A program made the translations under genes and the position numbers. DNA of 41,772 nucleotides from DATAOG01 sp963753685 (GTDB taxonomy: Bacteria > Pseudomonadota > Alphaproteobacteria > Geminicoccales > Geminicoccaceae), in assembly GCA_963753685.1 (NCBI GenBank), contig CAVWDE010000024.1:1-41772 (forward strand). The letters run 5' to 3'. Positions 41,692 through 41,772 of this stretch are shown piece by piece; within the stretch, counting starts at the first letter, position 1, and the number at the start of each line of letters is the position of its first letter. The notes beneath the pieces were generated by a model that had not been told where the DNA came from, made no database searches, and saw nothing but the letters and a program-made list of their open reading frames with translations.

Positions 41692-41733
41692 GGCGCGCAC
41701 CACCATCAGCTTGACCCGCCAAGTCGATCGCTG
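41692..41733. repeat. right arm of a 42-base imperfect inverted repeat
   Basis: Inverted partner of 41116-41157, beginning 5 bases after the stop of the HTH gene. It resembles the 3' end of an IS110 transposase gene plus flank without the rest of the gene. The two arms therefore bracket the transposase remnant and the orphan antitoxin. Confidence 0.85.
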
Positions 41734-41772
41734 ATCCCGTTTGTCGTCAGGAATTCTCGAGCGGCGGCAACT

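Overview
The window looks like a chromosomal segment of a high-GC alphaproteobacterium. The 16S rRNA on the minus strand carries the alphaproteobacterial pattern (for example the stretch around the 'GTAGAGGTGAAATTCGTAG' signature). The overall flavour of the rRNA and of the coding regions is Rhodospirillales/Geminicoccales-like. The order-level placement is an inference; the class-level call is solid.

Layout. Positions 1-2470 hold most of an rRNA operon on the minus strand: 16S, a roughly 730-base spacer with tRNA-Ile(GAT), and the 5' end of 23S. The spacer is full of a short purine-rich repeat present in both orientations, and it has no tRNA-Ala. Positions 2.9-11.1 kb hold surface-polysaccharide and envelope genes: a DegT-type sugar aminotransferase, a membrane-anchored coiled-coil protein, a small secreted protein, and a minus-strand run with two glycosyltransferases (one frameshifted), a DUF4384 lipoprotein-like protein and small unknowns. 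Positions 11.2-21.7 kb are catabolic and transport genes: two intact and one truncated SMP-30/gluconolactonase-like genes, a RraA-family aldolase-like protein, a YdjC/ChbG deacetylase, a DMT transporter, a BKACE (DUF849) enzyme, an MFS exporter, a MATE exporter and an SDR dehydrogenase. Positions 21.7-29.7 kb hold a PAS-GGDEF-EAL signalling protein, a diiron ferritin-like enzyme, a cupin, an MscS channel with a cyclic-nucleotide-binding domain, and a cytochrome b561 plus a diheme cytochrome c.

Positions 30.1-34.1 kb carry a large minus-strand gene encoding TIR, nSTAND-type ATPase, one membrane helix and about thirteen WD40 repeats. This is the architecture of NLR-like conflict/defence proteins. 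It is broken by about ten single-base frameshifts, and its WD40 units are almost identical at DNA level. Positions 34.5-37.9 kb are core: gyrA followed by coaD. The two are read as one open frame, but a second frame shows an acidic GyrA tail ending in a TGA that overlaps the coaD GTG start, so the fusion is best explained by one extra G.

Positions 37.9-41.8 kb look acquired: base composition is visibly less GC-rich. This part holds a three-gene minus-strand cassette (a MACPF-like protein with C-terminal RGFD-type repeats plus two small beta-rich proteins), an array of AAAAGGTGTC repeats, an IS110 transposase remnant inside a 42-base imperfect inverted repeat, and an orphan HTH antitoxin-like gene. 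The best candidates for something new are the MACPF-like cassette and the TIR-STAND-WD40 gene. The frameshifts cluster in 29.2-33.8 kb, so local decay or local sequence error must be settled before function is argued there.
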